From Bacillota bacterium (GTDB lineage Bacteria; Bacillota; DTU030; DUMP01), in NCBI GenBank assembly GCA_030154105.1, contig JASKKP010000008.1:1-64000 (forward strand): a stretch of 64,000 bases of DNA. Reading direction: 5' to 3'. Under the pieces are notes generated by a model that was not told the origin of the DNA, searched no databases, and saw nothing but the letters and a program-made list of their open reading frames with translations. The position numbers and the translations under genes are program-made. Position 1 is the first letter of the stretch; the number at the start of each line of letters is the position of its first letter. Shown piece after piece: positions 51,687-60,475 of this stretch.

Positions 51687-52124
51687 TCAGAGCTTCATAG
51701 CGGATGCCACAAGGAGCCCCAAGAGGGCGCCGGCGAATACCTCCACCGGCGTGTGTCCCAGAAGCTCACGCAGCCGCTCCTCGCGAAATTTCCCGCCATG
51801 AAAAACTTCGTCAACTATCTTATTGAGCACACTCGCCTGTGCCCCGGCTGCCCGGCGTACCCCTGCAGAGTCGTACATAACGACGAAGGCAAAAACCAAG
51901 GCGATCGCCGTTTCCGGCGCGGCAAAACCTCGTACCCTGCCCACCGCCACGGCCAATGCACTGACCAACGCCGAGTGCGAGCTCGGCATGCCGCCCGGGC
52001 TGATAAGGCGGCGAAAATCCCATTTGCGGCTGGTCATTAGGGTAAAGGGCACCTTTAAGCCCTGCGCCAAAGCCCAGGCAATTAAGGCTGTAAGGAGAAT
52101 CTTATTTTGCCACAGGGCGGACAT
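51687..52124 (-). CDS. divergent PAP2 (DUF212/YuiD-like) membrane protein
   Basis: A 145-residue protein with three or four hydrophobic helices, the phosphatase-like motif GGMPSSHSALVSAL, a conserved YDSAGVRRAAG and LLGHTPVEVFAGALLG. The pattern resembles PAP2 lipid phosphatases, with changed active-site spacing. AGGAGGT precedes the ATG. Following ispA, it might act on polyprenyl phosphates; this is inference. Confidence 0.85.
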   Translation of the reverse strand: MSALWQNKILLTALIAWALAQGLKVPFTLMTSRKWDFRRLISPGGMPSSHSALVSALAVAVGRVRGFAAPETAIALVFAFVVMYDSAGVRRAAGAQASVLNKIVDEVFHGGKFREERLRELLGHTPVEVFAGALLGLLVASAMKL

Positions 52125-52148
52125 TGACGCAGTACCTCCTGGCCGAAC

Positions 52149-53039
52149 TTAATGGTTTCTTTCAACGGTGAAGCGGGCTAGGTAACGGAGCGGTTCGGCA
52201 CCAGGACCGAGCTCCATCAGAGCGGCCTCCGCCTCTTCGGCCAGCCGTTTAGCTTCGGCGCGGGCTTTTTCCAAACCGTACAGCGTGACGTAGGTTAGTT
52301 TTTGCTTCCCGGCGTCGTTTTTGACCGGCTTTCCGAGAAGTCTGGGATCACCGGTAGAGTCTAAAACATCGTCGGCGATTTGAAAGGCTAGGCCGAGTTT
52401 TTCTCCGTATACGGTAAGGCTGGATAAAGTAGATGAAGAGGCACCGGCCAGCAAAGCTCCGACGCGCACCGAAGCTTTAAGAAGGGCTCCCGTTTTGTGC
52501 GTGTGAATGTAGTACAAGGTCTCCGGGTCTCCACTTTTCCCTTGGGCGCGAATATCGGCACTCTGCCCACCTACCATGCCTTCTGCTCCTGCTGCCCTGG
52601 CAATCTCGGCGATGGCGGCCAGAATCTGTTCCGGGCCTACAGAAGGCGGGTAGGGGCCTGTTGCCAGAATGTGGAAGGCTTGCGTCAGCAGTCCATCGCC
52701 GGCCAGGATGGCCTGAGCCTCGCCGAAGACTTTGTGATTGGTTGGTTTGCCTCGGCGCCAGTCGTCATTGTCCATAGCCGGGAGGTCGTCGTGGATTAGG
52801 GAATAGGTGTGAATGAATTCAAGCGCGCAGGCTGCAGGTAGAGCTACCGCCGGGTCTGCTCCTGCCGCCTCTGCGCTGGCCAGGGCAAGGATCGGCCTTA
52901 GCCGCTTACCGCCTGCGAATAAACTGTAGCGCATGGCATTTTCCAGTTCCTTGGCCGGAGCCGGCAAAGTCGGCATATAATCCGCCAGGGCTTTGTCCAC
53001 CCGCTCTGCGCGTTCGGCCAGATATGCGTCAAAATTCAT
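52149..53039 (-). CDS. ispA: polyprenyl diphosphate synthase (farnesyl/geranylgeranyl type)
   Basis: Condenses DMAPP with IPP units to farnesyl or geranylgeranyl diphosphate. The 296-residue protein has GGKRLRPILAL, the first Asp-rich motif DDLPAMDNDD, THKTGALLKASVRVGALLAG and the second motif AFQIADDVLDSTGD. The start overlaps the xseB stop (ATGA). The chain length of the product cannot be read with certainty. Confidence 0.95.
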   Translation of the reverse strand: MNFDAYLAERAERVDKALADYMPTLPAPAKELENAMRYSLFAGGKRLRPILALASAEAAGADPAVALPAACALEFIHTYSLIHDDLPAMDNDDWRRGKPTNHKVFGEAQAILAGDGLLTQAFHILATGPYPPSVGPEQILAAIAEIARAAGAEGMVGGQSADIRAQGKSGDPETLYYIHTHKTGALLKASVRVGALLAGASSSTLSSLTVYGEKLGLAFQIADDVLDSTGDPRLLGKPVKNDAGKQKLTYVTLYGLEKARAEAKRLAEEAEAALMELGPGAEPLRYLARFTVERNH

Positions 53040-53275
53040 TTCTGCTCCCCCCCATTCGTCCCTTCCGGCAGCGACCCCTCTCCCACTTTCAGGAGCCGCA
53101 GTGTTTCTTCGGCGGCATCTAGGAGGTTCTGGCAGTGCTCTATGAGTGCTGTGCCTTCCTTAAAATAGGCCAAAGCTTCATCCAGCGCGAGATCACCTCG
53201 TTCTAAAGCCTGCGTGAGCTCCTCCAAGCGGGCCATAGCAGCTTCGAAAGTGAGCTCCTTGTTTTTTCGCGTCAT
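53036..53275 (-). CDS. xseB: exodeoxyribonuclease VII small subunit
   Basis: A 79-residue helical partner of XseA, with TFEAAMARLEELTQALERGDLALDEALAYF and EHCQNLLDAAEE, the standard family pattern. It overlaps xseA and ispA by four bases each. Confidence 0.95.
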   Translation of the reverse strand: MTRKNKELTFEAAMARLEELTQALERGDLALDEALAYFKEGTALIEHCQNLLDAAEETLRLLKVGEGSLPEGTNGGEQK

Positions 53276-54507
53276 ACAGAGTCCCCTTCCCCATGCGCTT
53301 CAGCCTGCACCACCAAGCTGCCGTCACAGAACTTGAGTAGGAGCCGCTGTCCGAGCTGAACTTGCCCAGCACGCGTTACTGCCGCCATGCTCTTTGCGTC
53401 AAAGACGGCCACAAAGCCTCGTTCCAAGACGGCGAGCGGGTTGAGAGCCTGCAGGGCACGCCTGGCTTCGCTGAGGGCAACTTGTTTGCCGGCTACAAAC
53501 GCTCCAAAGACCCGGTAAAACCGGTCCCGGGCGTAAGCCAAAGCCTGCCGCTCAGGAGCCAAGAGAAAGGCCGGCTCGCGCCAGGGCCGAAGGCTTTTCA
53601 GCTGTCTGAGGGCCTGCCGCCTTTGGCTGAGCTGCTGGCGCAAAGCTTCCGTAAGGCGCCTGGCACGGTTTTGCAGTTCTTGGGTTAACTCGCGGCGATC
53701 GGGGAGCACGAGTTCTGCCGCCGCCGACGGCGTCGGTGCCCGGACATCGGCAGCCAGATCGGCCAGCGTGTAATCTACTTCGTGCCCTACGGCGCTCACC
53801 ACGGGGACGCGCGAGGCGGCAACGGCGCGGGCAACATTTTCGTCATTGAAGGTCCAGAGGTCTTCCTTACTTCCTCCACCCCTGGCCAGGATGATAACAT
53901 CTAGGTCCTTCACCCGGTTAAGACGGGAAAACGCCCGTACGATCTCAAACGGCGCGCAGCTTCCTTGCACCGTCACGGGGGCGAGCAAGAACTCAACTTG
54001 GGGGAAACGCCGCCGGGCCACGGCCAGGATATCCTGCAGCGCCGCCCCCACAGGAGAAGTTATTAGGCCAATGCGCCGAGGAAATTTAGGTAAGGGGCGC
54101 TTTCGTTCGGGCCTAAAGAGCCCTTCTTTGGCCAGCCGCTCCTTGGTCTGTTCCAGGGCCAAATAAAGCGCCCCCAGCCCATCTGGCTCCAGCTCGCGCA
54201 CGTAGAGCTGGTAGTTTCCATCGCGTGCATAGACCCCTACCTCGCCGAAGGCCAGAACGCTCAACCCCGTCGTCGGCTGAAAACGGAGATGCTGGCTGAA
54301 ACTCCTGAACATAACGCAGCGAATACTGCTTGTCCCGTCTTTAAGGGTAAAATAGATGTGGCCTGAGGTATGGTGCTTACACGTACCGACTTCACCGCGC
54401 ACCCAAACCCCTAACAGGCGGGGATCTGATTCCAAGTTGTTTTTGATGAGCTCAGTAAGCTCGCTTACGCTGTAAACCAAAGCCGGTAACGGCCAAGCAC
54501 GGGTCAC
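53272..54507 (-). CDS. xseA: exodeoxyribonuclease VII large subunit
   Basis: Catalytic subunit of the single-strand-specific exonuclease. The 411-residue protein has an N-terminal OB fold (VWVRGEVGTCKHHTSGHIYFTLKD) and the catalytic domain with GLITSPVGAALQDIL, ILARGGGSKEDLWTFND and PVVSAVGHEVDYTLADLAAD. A coiled-coil arm follows. A GTG start overlaps the TsaD-like stop (GTGA). Confidence 0.96.
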   Translation of the reverse strand: MTRAWPLPALVYSVSELTELIKNNLESDPRLLGVWVRGEVGTCKHHTSGHIYFTLKDGTSSIRCVMFRSFSQHLRFQPTTGLSVLAFGEVGVYARDGNYQLYVRELEPDGLGALYLALEQTKERLAKEGLFRPERKRPLPKFPRRIGLITSPVGAALQDILAVARRRFPQVEFLLAPVTVQGSCAPFEIVRAFSRLNRVKDLDVIILARGGGSKEDLWTFNDENVARAVAASRVPVVSAVGHEVDYTLADLAADVRAPTPSAAAELVLPDRRELTQELQNRARRLTEALRQQLSQRRQALRQLKSLRPWREPAFLLAPERQALAYARDRFYRVFGAFVAGKQVALSEARRALQALNPLAVLERGFVAVFDAKSMAAVTRAGQVQLGQRLLLKFCDGSLVVQAEAHGEGDSV

Positions 54508-55466
54508 GGCATCTCCCCCTTTAGAATAGCCCGCCCCAGACGGGCGATGCCCACGGCGTTATCTGTGCTGAGGTGCGGTGGAGCGAAAAAAAGCCTAGCA
54601 CCTACGGCCGGATGTTCCAAGCGCTCAACCAAGCGCTCCCTAATCAGGCTGTTGCTGGCCACCCCGCCTACTAAAAGAATTTCGCGTAGGCCCGTAGTTA
54701 GAACGGCCGGCCGCAGGATCTTTTCCAGCGCCTTGGCGATGGAACGGAATACCGCCCGGGCTACTGCCCCTTTTTCTGCTCCGCGCTCCAAAAGCCGCAA
54801 CGCCGCGCTTGTTGGTCCGGCAAAGCTTAGATCGTACCCGCGCACCACCGATGGTAGGCTGAGCTCGGTTTCTCCGGCGGAAACCGCCAGCTCCTCCAGG
54901 TGACGCCCGGCCGGAAAGGGAAGGCCCAACGCGACTCCTACTCTATCCACGAATTGTCCCGCATTGAGGTCCAAGGACTTTCCCAGCACGGATATTTTGT
55001 AACCACAAGCCCACCTCTCTACCTTGAGGAGTTCCGTGGTTCCGCCGGACAGGTGCACGGCCAAGAAGCTCGCCCCGGCAGGTCCGCCTGCGCCAAACTC
55101 GCCTGCAGCCAGGTGGCCTTCTTGGTGGCTGAAGCTGTAGACCGGAACCTGAAGCGCGGCTCCCAAAGAGTTGGCCAGGTTGGCGCCTGCGGTAAAAACC
55201 GGGAGGTAAGACCCTGCCTCCTTTCGCGGACTCCCGCTGTAAGCCACGGCGATAATGGGACCCCGCGCCTCTTTCCGCAGCCTCCCCAGAAGTACCGGCA
55301 GGTTTTGCCAATGCTGAAAAAGGGCTGCCTGCTGGCGCAGCCCAATCTCGCCTTCCGGAACGCTGAGTACCTGCCGTACGTCCGCACGGACAGTTCCTGC
55401 CGCGGTAACGGCGGCTACGGAGGTAGTGTAGCAGCTGGTATCGATACCGATGACAAGCTCTTGCAT
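54504..55466 (-). CDS. TsaD/Kae1-like protein (paralogue)
   Basis: A 320-residue ASKHA-fold protein starting VIGIDTSCYTTSVAAV. It has SHQEGHLAAG, the His-x3-His metal motif of TsaD, HLSGGTTELLKV and LLVGGVASNSLIRERL. True TsaD makes the t6A base of tRNA with TsaB and TsaE, and neither is here. The short chain and the location between nusB and xseA mark the clostridial paralogue often mislabelled sialoglycoprotein endopeptidase. Role unknown. Confidence 0.82.
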   Translation of the reverse strand: MQELVIGIDTSCYTTSVAAVTAAGTVRADVRQVLSVPEGEIGLRQQAALFQHWQNLPVLLGRLRKEARGPIIAVAYSGSPRKEAGSYLPVFTAGANLANSLGAALQVPVYSFSHQEGHLAAGEFGAGGPAGASFLAVHLSGGTTELLKVERWACGYKISVLGKSLDLNAGQFVDRVGVALGLPFPAGRHLEELAVSAGETELSLPSVVRGYDLSFAGPTSAALRLLERGAEKGAVARAVFRSIAKALEKILRPAVLTTGLREILLVGGVASNSLIRERLVERLEHPAVGARLFFAPPHLSTDNAVGIARLGRAILKGEMP

Positions 55467-55885
55467 CAGACCCGCCCGTCCTTTGCCGACCGAAGCCGCG
55501 CCACGGCGCTCAGCACCCCATTAATAAAGCGACCGGCTTCAGGCGTGGAGTACTTCTTGGCCAATTCCACCGCTTCGCTGATGGCCACGGCCACGGGGAT
55601 GTCGGGCCTGAACATTAGCTCGAAGCAAGCGACGCGCAGGATGACCCGGTCGACGGCCGGCATCCGCTCCACACTCCAGTCGGAGCTAAAACGTCCGATT
55701 ATCTGGTCGACCTCGTTAAGCCGGCTAAGAACTCCCGTGACCAGTTCCCGGGCAAAGCCGGCATCTGCGCTCGGAACCTTATCCTCCTCGCAGGTGGTCC
55801 TTAAAGCAAATTCAGGCTGGACCCCTCCCAACTCAACCTGAAAGAGGGTCTTCAAGGCAGCCTCTCGTCCCTGCCGCCGGCCCAA
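55466..55885 (-). CDS. nusB: transcription antitermination factor NusB
   Basis: A 139-residue RNA-binding protein that with NusE/S10 supports rRNA antitermination. Motifs are RRQGREAALKTLFQVE, LIGRFSSDWSVERMPAVDRVILRVACFEL and ISEAVELAKKYSTPEAGRFINGVL. It starts at a TTG eight bases after AAGGAG and overlaps the next gene by one base (TGATG). Confidence 0.95.
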   Translation of the reverse strand: MGRRQGREAALKTLFQVELGGVQPEFALRTTCEEDKVPSADAGFARELVTGVLSRLNEVDQIIGRFSSDWSVERMPAVDRVILRVACFELMFRPDIPVAVAISEAVELAKKYSTPEAGRFINGVLSAVARLRSAKDGRV

Positions 55886-55902
55886 ACGAATCGCTCCTTC
55901 CT

Positions 55903-56115
55903 TTAGCGTGGAGGGAACAGCAGGCGCCAGAGAGCATTCAGCCCCTCCTGCTCATCCAAGCGTTTTCCCAGCCAGTAACCTGCAGCCAAGCAAATAAATA
56001 GGAATACGGCTGCCAAAAAACCGCGTGTGAGCACCAGCCAACCGAAAAACAGACCCAAAACCGAACCGACTAGCTTGCCGCCGTGTCGTGCCAAAAATTC
56101 CTGCAAACCTTCCAT
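55903..56115 (-). CDS. DUF2273 small membrane protein
   Basis: A 70-residue protein with one or two hydrophobic segments (VGSVLGLFFGWLVLTRGFLAAVFLFICLA region) and a basic end. This is the usual third member of asp23-amaP clusters. The ATG at 56115 follows AGGTG; the longer frame through amaP is rejected. Confidence 0.8.
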   Translation of the reverse strand: MEGLQEFLARHGGKLVGSVLGLFFGWLVLTRGFLAAVFLFICLAAGYWLGKRLDEQEGLNALWRLLFPPR

Positions 56116-56140
56116 GGGGCACCTCTTCTTCCCCGGAGGG

Positions 56141-56680
56141 TTAGCGAACCTTGAGCCGCGGTTCGCCACCGATATCTTTAACCGCCACTTTAACCGCAAT
56201 TGCTTTAAGGCCAACGACTTGTTGGAGGCGTTGGCGCACCGTTTCCTGCAGGCGTACAGCCAAGTCGGGCACGTTTACATCGCTTCCCACCCACGCATTA
56301 AGGTTGATACTTACGCCTTCCGCTTGGGCGTTGACTTTCGAACGTACGTCCTTTACGCCCTCTACTTGGCCTGCAGTACGCTGCACCAAGTTTTCGATGG
56401 CCGTCAGGGCAACGCTGACTTCGCCCAGTTCCGAGTTTTGTACCAGGAGATGTTCCGCTTTCTTGCGGGGCAGGGCCAAGTAGGCCAGCCGCAGGCCGGC
56501 CAAAAGTACCAGTGCCGCAATTACCCAGGCCTTCCACCCGCCATAGGCGTAAAGGCCGAAAAGCCATGCATCCACAGGAAGTAGGTTTAAGGCCCTCCCT
56601 GCGGTGAGAGCTATGACTATAGCTAAAAAGATTAGAAAAAGGCCAGTTAGAAATACAAGTAGACGGTCGCCCGGGCCCAT
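56141..56680 (-). CDS. amaP: alkaline shock response membrane anchor protein AmaP
   Basis: A 179-residue protein with two N-terminal membrane helices (~8-28, 48-70) and a C-terminal Asp23-like domain (residues ~80-175). It tethers Asp23 to the membrane in staphylococci. It follows asp23 by 12 bases. Confidence 0.88.
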   Translation of the reverse strand: MGPGDRLLVFLTGLFLIFLAIVIALTAGRALNLLPVDAWLFGLYAYGGWKAWVIAALVLLAGLRLAYLALPRKKAEHLLVQNSELGEVSVALTAIENLVQRTAGQVEGVKDVRSKVNAQAEGVSINLNAWVGSDVNVPDLAVRLQETVRQRLQQVVGLKAIAVKVAVKDIGGEPRLKVR

Positions 56681-56692
56681 ACCTTCACTTCC

Positions 56693-57100
56693 TTACTTGA
56701 CGCGAGCTTCTTCTTCCTTTTCTTCGCCGGAAATTTTTACTCCCTGCACGTGGATATTGACCTCTACTACATCGAGCCCAGTCATACTTTCTATGGCTTT
56801 CTTTACGTTTTCCTGCACTCGCCAGGCTACCTCAGGGATCTTGACGCCGTACTCGACAATCAAAAATAAGTCTACGGCCGCTTGCCGTTCGCCCACTTCC
56901 ACCTTCACACCGCGGGTCAAGTTTTTACGGCCGAGCATCTCGGCAATGCCGCCGGCCAAGCCACCGCTCATACCAGCCACACCGGGTACCTCAGTCGCTG
57001 CGAGCCCCGCGATAATGGCAACAACCTCATCAGCGATTCTAACGCTGCCGATCTCGTTTTCGGCCTCAAGGATCTGGATATCCCCTGCTAGCTTATCCAA
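56693..57100 (-). CDS. Asp23/Gls24 family envelope stress protein
   Basis: A 135-residue soluble protein with SVRIADEVVAIIAGLAATEVPGVAGMSGG and VDLFLIVEYGVKIPEVAWRVQENVKKAIESMTGL, the family core. The TTG at 57100, seven bases after GGGAGG, is a better start than the ATG at 57106, which abuts it. First gene of the unit that leads through amaP and nusB to ispA. Confidence 0.9.
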   Translation of the reverse strand: MDKLAGDIQILEAENEIGSVRIADEVVAIIAGLAATEVPGVAGMSGGLAGGIAEMLGRKNLTRGVKVEVGERQAAVDLFLIVEYGVKIPEVAWRVQENVKKAIESMTGLDVVEVNIHVQGVKISGEEKEEEARVK

Positions 57101-57131
57101 GGCCATACCTCCCTGCCACTGTTACTTTTTT

Positions 57132-57160
57132 ATTATAACAGAACAAGGAAGAAGTGACAA
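57132..57160 (-). promoter_or_regulatory. sigma-A promoter of the asp23-nusB-xseA-ispA unit
   Basis: On the minus strand TTGTCA (57155-57160), 17 bases, then TATAAT (57132-57137). It starts seven bases after the spoIIIAH stop, so vegetative expression of this operon is independent of spoIIIA. Confidence 0.8.
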
Positions 57161-57166
57161 TCTTAC

Positions 57167-57730
57167 CTACGGTTTAGTATCAATAATGATTTTTTCCCTT
57201 GGTAGTCCTGTGGCAGTGGCTACAATATCTCCGATCTGCGCGGCTTGGGTAGCCGTAATTTCCGGAACCTTAACGAGAACATGCACGGCGTCTTGGTGTA
57301 GGATGACTAGAGCATCGGGAAAGTTCTTGGCCTTAATCAGGCCTTCAAGCTCCGTTTCTTTGGCCATCTGCTGGCTGAGCTGAAGCAGGCGCGCGTGCGC
57401 CTCGCGCCGGTTGTCTTCGTCGGAATTAGGGTTGTGAATGATCTCCCGTAGTGTATCCATTACCTGGCTGCGGATACGATCGCGTTCCAAGCGTTGTTCT
57501 GTGTAGTAGTCTGACCGTTCGGGCGCAGATGGCGGTTCTTGTCCGTGCGTTTCTGGAGCTTTCACCTCTGCCTGTGAGGGGGGAGGGGCCGGTTGCCCGG
57601 CGTCGCCCGCCTTTCCCCCTTCTCCACCCGACGGAGGTAGCTGTTGGCTGCGCAGATAAAATGCTGCCGCAAGCAAGATGGCAAGACAGAGAACAAGCCA
57701 AATTATCACGCTACGCTCACGCCACCTCAT
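57167..57730 (-). CDS. spoIIIAH: stage III sporulation protein AH
   Basis: Mother-cell membrane protein that joins forespore SpoIIQ across the septum to form the feeding channel. The 187-residue protein has one membrane helix (~8-26), a Pro/Gly/Ala-rich spacer (~30-70) and a YscJ-like domain ending in TGLPREKIIIDTKP. Eighth and last gene of spoIIIA. Confidence 0.94.
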   Translation of the reverse strand: MRWRERSVIIWLVLCLAILLAAAFYLRSQQLPPSGGEGGKAGDAGQPAPPPSQAEVKAPETHGQEPPSAPERSDYYTEQRLERDRIRSQVMDTLREIIHNPNSDEDNRREAHARLLQLSQQMAKETELEGLIKAKNFPDALVILHQDAVHVLVKVPEITATQAAQIGDIVATATGLPREKIIIDTKP

Positions 57731-57733
57731 GGC

Positions 57734-58360
57734 TTATTTTTCCTCCCTTTCTAGCACCATTACCTTGTGCGCCGGCAATCCCAAGAGAACCTGAACTGCT
57801 TGGGCCAAGCGCTCTTTGGTGCTTGGATCTCGGGCACCCGTCGCCACCACAAGAACGCCGCGCACGACCGGAAGGGTTTCGCCGGCTACCACCGGGCGCT
57901 CGCTGCCGCCTTCGCGGGCCATCACAACCTGGGCCTCGCTACGCGTCTCTTGGGACGTACGGGTGCTGCCAGTCGGATCTTTTTCTTCGCTCGTTCTCAC
58001 TTCCTGCTGGGAGTTGGTTGCGTAGCTGATGCTGCTCCCGCCTTCCAAGCTGACCTGTACCACTACTTCACCAGCGCCTTTTATCTGGGCCAAGGTGTTC
58101 GCCAGTTGCGCCTCCAGGTTCATCTGGTAACTGTTTCCCGTAACCGGAACGGCGGTTCCTGTGGGATGTGCCTCACGCCCTCCTTCGGCCGGCGCCTTTC
58201 CGTTCGGAGAAGGCTTCATCAGATTTCCGACCACGAGGAGAAGAACACCCAACCCGGCGAGGAGACCTAGTTTTATCATGGTATTTCGGTCTATGTTCAC
58301 CCATTTCAGCCTCTTCCCCCAAGCGCCGGGCCAGTCCCAGTCGTCCCTCTTGTCCCGCAT
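57734..58360 (-). CDS. spoIIIAG: stage III sporulation protein AG
   Basis: Ring-forming component of the channel. About 208 residues, one membrane helix (~28-47), then a YscJ/PilQ-like domain with LANTLAQIKGAGEVVVQVSLE and GVLVVATGARDP. The ATG at 58360 has GGGAGG nine bases upstream; the earlier TTG abuts this site. Confidence 0.94.
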   Translation of the reverse strand: MRDKRDDWDWPGAWGKRLKWVNIDRNTMIKLGLLAGLGVLLLVVGNLMKPSPNGKAPAEGGREAHPTGTAVPVTGNSYQMNLEAQLANTLAQIKGAGEVVVQVSLEGGSSISYATNSQQEVRTSEEKDPTGSTRTSQETRSEAQVVMAREGGSERPVVAGETLPVVRGVLVVATGARDPSTKERLAQAVQVLLGLPAHKVMVLEREEK

Positions 58361-58365
58361 CGAGT

Positions 58366-58905
58366 TCAACCTCCCTTATGCCTTATTTCTACCCGGACCG
58401 CATCTTTAGGAAGGCCGTAAAAATCCGCCAGCAGCCGGGCAAACCTTTCCGCCGCGGGGAGTTCTCCGTCCCTTGCGTGCTCTAGAATCACCTTGAGGGA
58501 TTTGAGCCGTCCGAAGTCCGGTTTTTCCGGTGCTTCCTCTACTTCAACTCTCACCTCCAGCACCTTTTCCTGCCCGCTCAGCTCCACGAGCGAGGCGATT
58601 TGGCGGGCCACGTTGCGGCGGTATTCTTCCAAAACCTTCATCCGTTGGCGTTCTGCCAGCTCCTGCCCGCTTTTTAGTACCTGGGCCGTTCCGTTTTCGG
58701 CAACAGCCGGAAGGTCAAAGGCCGACCCTTCTTCAACCTTATTTACCAGAAGGGTGACCGGCTCTAGGAGCATGGTCAGGACGAAAAGCCCTACAACTAC
58801 CTGGAGAAAGCGTTTCATGCTGTTAGACGGCAACAGGAGTTCGACAAAGCCGCCAAAAAGAACGAGCACTACTATGTTCCGGATCCATTCCTTCAACCAG
58901 CTCAT
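58366..58905 (-). CDS. spoIIIAF: stage III sporulation protein AF
   Basis: 179 residues with two membrane helices (WIRNIVVLVLFGGFVELLLP; FLQVVVGLFVLTMLLEPV) and an external domain ending in VRVEI. The start at 58905 follows AGGTGAGG; a longer frame to 59040 reads through the spoIIIAE end. Confidence 0.93.
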   Translation of the reverse strand: MSWLKEWIRNIVVLVLFGGFVELLLPSNSMKRFLQVVVGLFVLTMLLEPVTLLVNKVEEGSAFDLPAVAENGTAQVLKSGQELAERQRMKVLEEYRRNVARQIASLVELSGQEKVLEVRVEVEEAPEKPDFGRLKSLKVILEHARDGELPAAERFARLLADFYGLPKDAVRVEIRHKGG

Positions 58906-58913
58906 AACCTCAC

Positions 58914-60062
58914 CTACCTTGTCAGAGTGGCCAGGTTGCCCACGCCCAGGATGATGACTAGAGCCAGGAAGAAAAGGAGGGCCACTACTCCTACGGTGGC
59001 GAAGACAAAGCCCATGCTGTTCCCCAAATCGCTCAGGCACTTGGCCACCCGGGCGTCGGCGATAGGTTCGGCCAAAGCTGCGGCCAGTTTGTAAACCAGG
59101 ATAAGGGTGAGAATCTTAAGCAGCGGAAAGGCACAGAGGAGAAGGATTAGGAACATCCCTAAAGCGTTGACTCCTGCCTTTAGCGTAAGCGTATAGCCCA
59201 CCACGGCCTCTAGGGCGTCGGCGAAGAGCTTTCCCACGACCGGGATGAAGGAGGCGGCCAGGAATTTTGCACTGCGGATGGAAATTCCGTCGGCCACATG
59301 AGCGGCCGCTCCCTGCACTGCGCTCACCCCAATGAATGCGCACAAGACCAACCCCAACAACAAAGCACAAATGCTCTGGATTAGAGAGGCCAAGCGACCG
59401 ACGTTCATTTCCGGTACCAAGTAGGTAACCAGGTGCAAGATGGTGGCGAGATAAAGGAGCGGAAAGATCACGTCCTGGGTGAGGGTACCGAGCACGGCAA
59501 TTGTTCCCAGAAGAAAAGGATGAAAGATGGTAGCGGTTGTTACGGCCCCGGTCGCGACGAGGAGTGTAAAAAGCACCGGGAGAATGGCCTGCATGAAGGT
59601 CACCATGTTGTTTATCGCCGAGCGCCCCGTTCCCAAGGCAATGCTGAAGCTCTGAATGGCGAAGCCCATAATGGCTAGGAAGAGTACCGCTTCGGCGATC
59701 CGCGCAACTCCCGTAGCTTTAAAGCTCTTTTCGATGGTCACGAGGACTGCGGTAAGGACGACTACGAGGAGGAGCTGCCCTAAGACCCTAGAGCTGGCCG
59801 TTATTTCGCGGATTAGGTACCGCCCCACGGCTTCGAGAACAGCCCTCCAATTCAAGCCACCCTGGTTCCGCACTTCGTCGAGCAGGGTATGCAGGTCGAG
59901 TTCCGGCGCCAGAGATCCGAGCTCCCGCTCCAGGCTCCTGGTGGCTGCTTCCAGGGAAGAGAGGTCAATGCCGGAGGCCAAATCGTCCTCCGCTCGGGCC
60001 CAGGCCATGGTTGAAGAAATGATGAGCAGAAAGAGAAAGATGACCAGAGCGCGTATCTTCAC
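58914..60062 (-). CDS. spoIIIAE: stage III sporulation protein AE
   Basis: Polytopic protein of about 382 residues: signal sequence, external region (~25-95) and eight or so helices with YLVPEMNVGRLASLIQSI and ASFIPVVGKLFADALEAVVGYT. It belongs to the channel's membrane base. The GTG at 60062 is six bases after GAGG; another GTG at 60071 overlaps the spoIIIAD stop. Confidence 0.95.
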   Translation of the reverse strand: MKIRALVIFLFLLIISSTMAWARAEDDLASGIDLSSLEAATRSLERELGSLAPELDLHTLLDEVRNQGGLNWRAVLEAVGRYLIREITASSRVLGQLLLVVVLTAVLVTIEKSFKATGVARIAEAVLFLAIMGFAIQSFSIALGTGRSAINNMVTFMQAILPVLFTLLVATGAVTTATIFHPFLLGTIAVLGTLTQDVIFPLLYLATILHLVTYLVPEMNVGRLASLIQSICALLLGLVLCAFIGVSAVQGAAAHVADGISIRSAKFLAASFIPVVGKLFADALEAVVGYTLTLKAGVNALGMFLILLLCAFPLLKILTLILVYKLAAALAEPIADARVAKCLSDLGNSMGFVFATVGVVALLFFLALVIILGVGNLATLTR

Positions 60063-60067
60063 ACCCT

Positions 60068-60457
60068 TCACCTCGGGAATAGTTTTAGCGTCAAGTCAAA
60101 AACGGCAATGAGGATCGGTACCGAAAGGAGGAGAATGATCGCTTTTCCGGCCAGTTCTACAGCTCCGGCAATGGTTTCCTGGCCTGCGTCGCGGCAGAAC
60201 TGGGCTCCAAATTCGGCCAGGTAAGCGATACCGATGATTTTCAAAAGAAGATTGAAGTACTGGAGGTTGATGCCGGTTCTTTCCGCCAGTTGCCTGAAGA
60301 CATCGAGGAGGCTGGAGAGACGCCCCAAAGCAAAGAGGAGTATAAGTATGGCCGCCCCGACGGCGAGGATGAAGGCTATGGCCGGGTGCTCGCGCTTAAT
60401 GAGCAGGGCCAGGAAAGTAGCCAAAACCGCCATCCCTATGACTGAAACGATTTCCAC
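60068..60457 (-). CDS. spoIIIAD: stage III sporulation protein AD
   Basis: A 129-residue membrane protein with about four helices, GTG start, typical KREHPAIAFILAVGAAILIL and GIAYLAEFGAQFCRDAGQETIA. Similar in fold to SpoIIIAC. Confidence 0.94.
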   Translation of the reverse strand: MEIVSVIGMAVLATFLALLIKREHPAIAFILAVGAAILILLFALGRLSSLLDVFRQLAERTGINLQYFNLLLKIIGIAYLAEFGAQFCRDAGQETIAGAVELAGKAIILLLSVPILIAVFDLTLKLFPR

Positions 60458-60475
60458 GCTTTCACCGCCCTGCCG

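Noticed and set aside
51450-52040. A 196-codon plus-strand open frame across the OLE region and the PAP2-type gene
   Set aside because: It runs antisense through a conserved PAP2-type gene and through structured noncoding DNA, has no ribosome site, and its composition looks like a GC-rich shadow.
54900-55841. A 313-codon plus-strand frame opposite nusB and the TsaD-like gene
   Set aside because: It crosses the boundary between two coupled minus-strand genes, which a real gene would be unlikely to do.
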